Below are positions 63,773-64,000 of a DNA stretch of 64,000 bases, in pieces. The position numbers were made by a program, and so were the translations under genes. The number at the start of each line of letters is the position of its first letter. Within the stretch, counting starts at the first letter, position 1. The stretch spans positions 1,116,001-1,180,000 of the forward strand of contig JAOVFP010000008.1 of the NCBI GenBank assembly GCA_025738555.1, written 5' to 3'. The notes under the pieces were generated by a model. That model saw nothing but the letters and a program-made list of their open reading frames with translations, had not been told where the DNA came from and did not search any database. Origin of the DNA: Cyathus striatus. Taxonomy: Eukaryota > Basidiomycota > Agaricomycetes > Agaricales > Nidulariaceae.

Positions 63773-64000
63773 GTCGATGAGGCTTGATGTATTTACTCAC
63801 GTTCACATGGATCTTTTGTATCACCTTTAAATGGCTTCCCTTGACTCCTAATTGCGCTGCGTAAGCATGATCACACAGTGCTTACTATCGTTTGATGGGT
63901 GTTACAAATGCTTTTAGATGCGACATCAACGACAAGCATATATTTGAAAATAAGAGTGTAAAGATGCTTCAGGAAGTAAGTTATGGCTTTGACGGGCCAA
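63773..64000. other. Right-edge intergenic sequence
   Basis: A motif TCACGTTCACATGGATCTTTTGTATCA-like at about 63798 resembles segments downstream of gene copy A (31710 and 31995), suggesting the duplicated unit extends this far. Only part of it is in view. Confidence 0.4.

Overview
The window looks like an accessory, repeat-rich stretch of a mushroom-forming basidiomycete genome (Agaricomycetes). The reasons are a secreted class II haem peroxidase split by 15 short introns, a fungal sesquiterpene-synthase-type terpene cyclase, a GMC oxidoreductase, a P450, an HMG-box factor, introns of about 50 nt throughout, a Ty3/Gypsy chromovirus remnant, and many small inverted-repeat elements with TA duplications. 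All family names come from motif recognition in the translations. No database search was run.

Layout. 1-4.5 kb: the 3' part of a decayed Gypsy chromovirus (integrase, GPY/F-like module, chromodomain), followed by an unusually long extra reading frame, a polypurine tract and the start of an LTR. A solo LTR with a perfect 5-bp target duplication sits inside the extra frame. 5.3-8.6 kb: a 3.25-kb inverted repeat with arms of about 650 bp and no recognisable gene. 12.2-18.7 kb: a terpene synthase with two frame breaks, a conserved-looking single-exon protein, and an alpha/beta hydrolase. 19.6-20.7 kb: a TIR element. 21.4-23.4 kb: a membrane-anchored aspartic protease with a TIR element just upstream. 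24.9-27.8 kb: a diverged tandem repeat, a duplicated intergenic block, and an HMG-box gene. 30.4-37 kb: repeat-family gene copy A, a SINE-like cluster, a decayed tRNA-Ser and two TA-flanked MITEs. 37.4-50.8 kb: four oxidoreductases (peroxidase, GMC enzyme, P450, FSP1/AIF-like flavoprotein). 51.9-55.7 kb: an HMG-gene fragment lacking the HMG box, a tandem SINE-like array, and gene copy B. 56.5-57.9 kb: a seven-TM-type membrane protein. 58.1-62.1 kb: a TIR DNA transposon with a coiled-coil transposase-like protein and a nested fold-back MITE. 62.3-63.9 kb: gene copy C and a hairpin-rich small element.

Working picture. The peroxidase, GMC enzyme and possibly the protease fit secreted lignocellulose or protein breakdown. 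The terpene synthase, P450, GMC enzyme and hydrolase are the kinds of enzymes used in sesquiterpenoid tailoring, but they are spread over more than 30 kb, so a cluster is only a hypothesis. Repeats dominate the rest. Several fall into families present two or three times in the window: the A/B/C genes, the SINE-like heads, the HMG gene and its fragment, the 16.6/25.8-kb block, and the 28.7/51.3-kb repeat.

Single-base frame breaks occur in the terpene synthase, the P450 and the transposon. The two in the transposon lie in A-runs. Some may be assembly errors, so the pseudogene status of these three is open.
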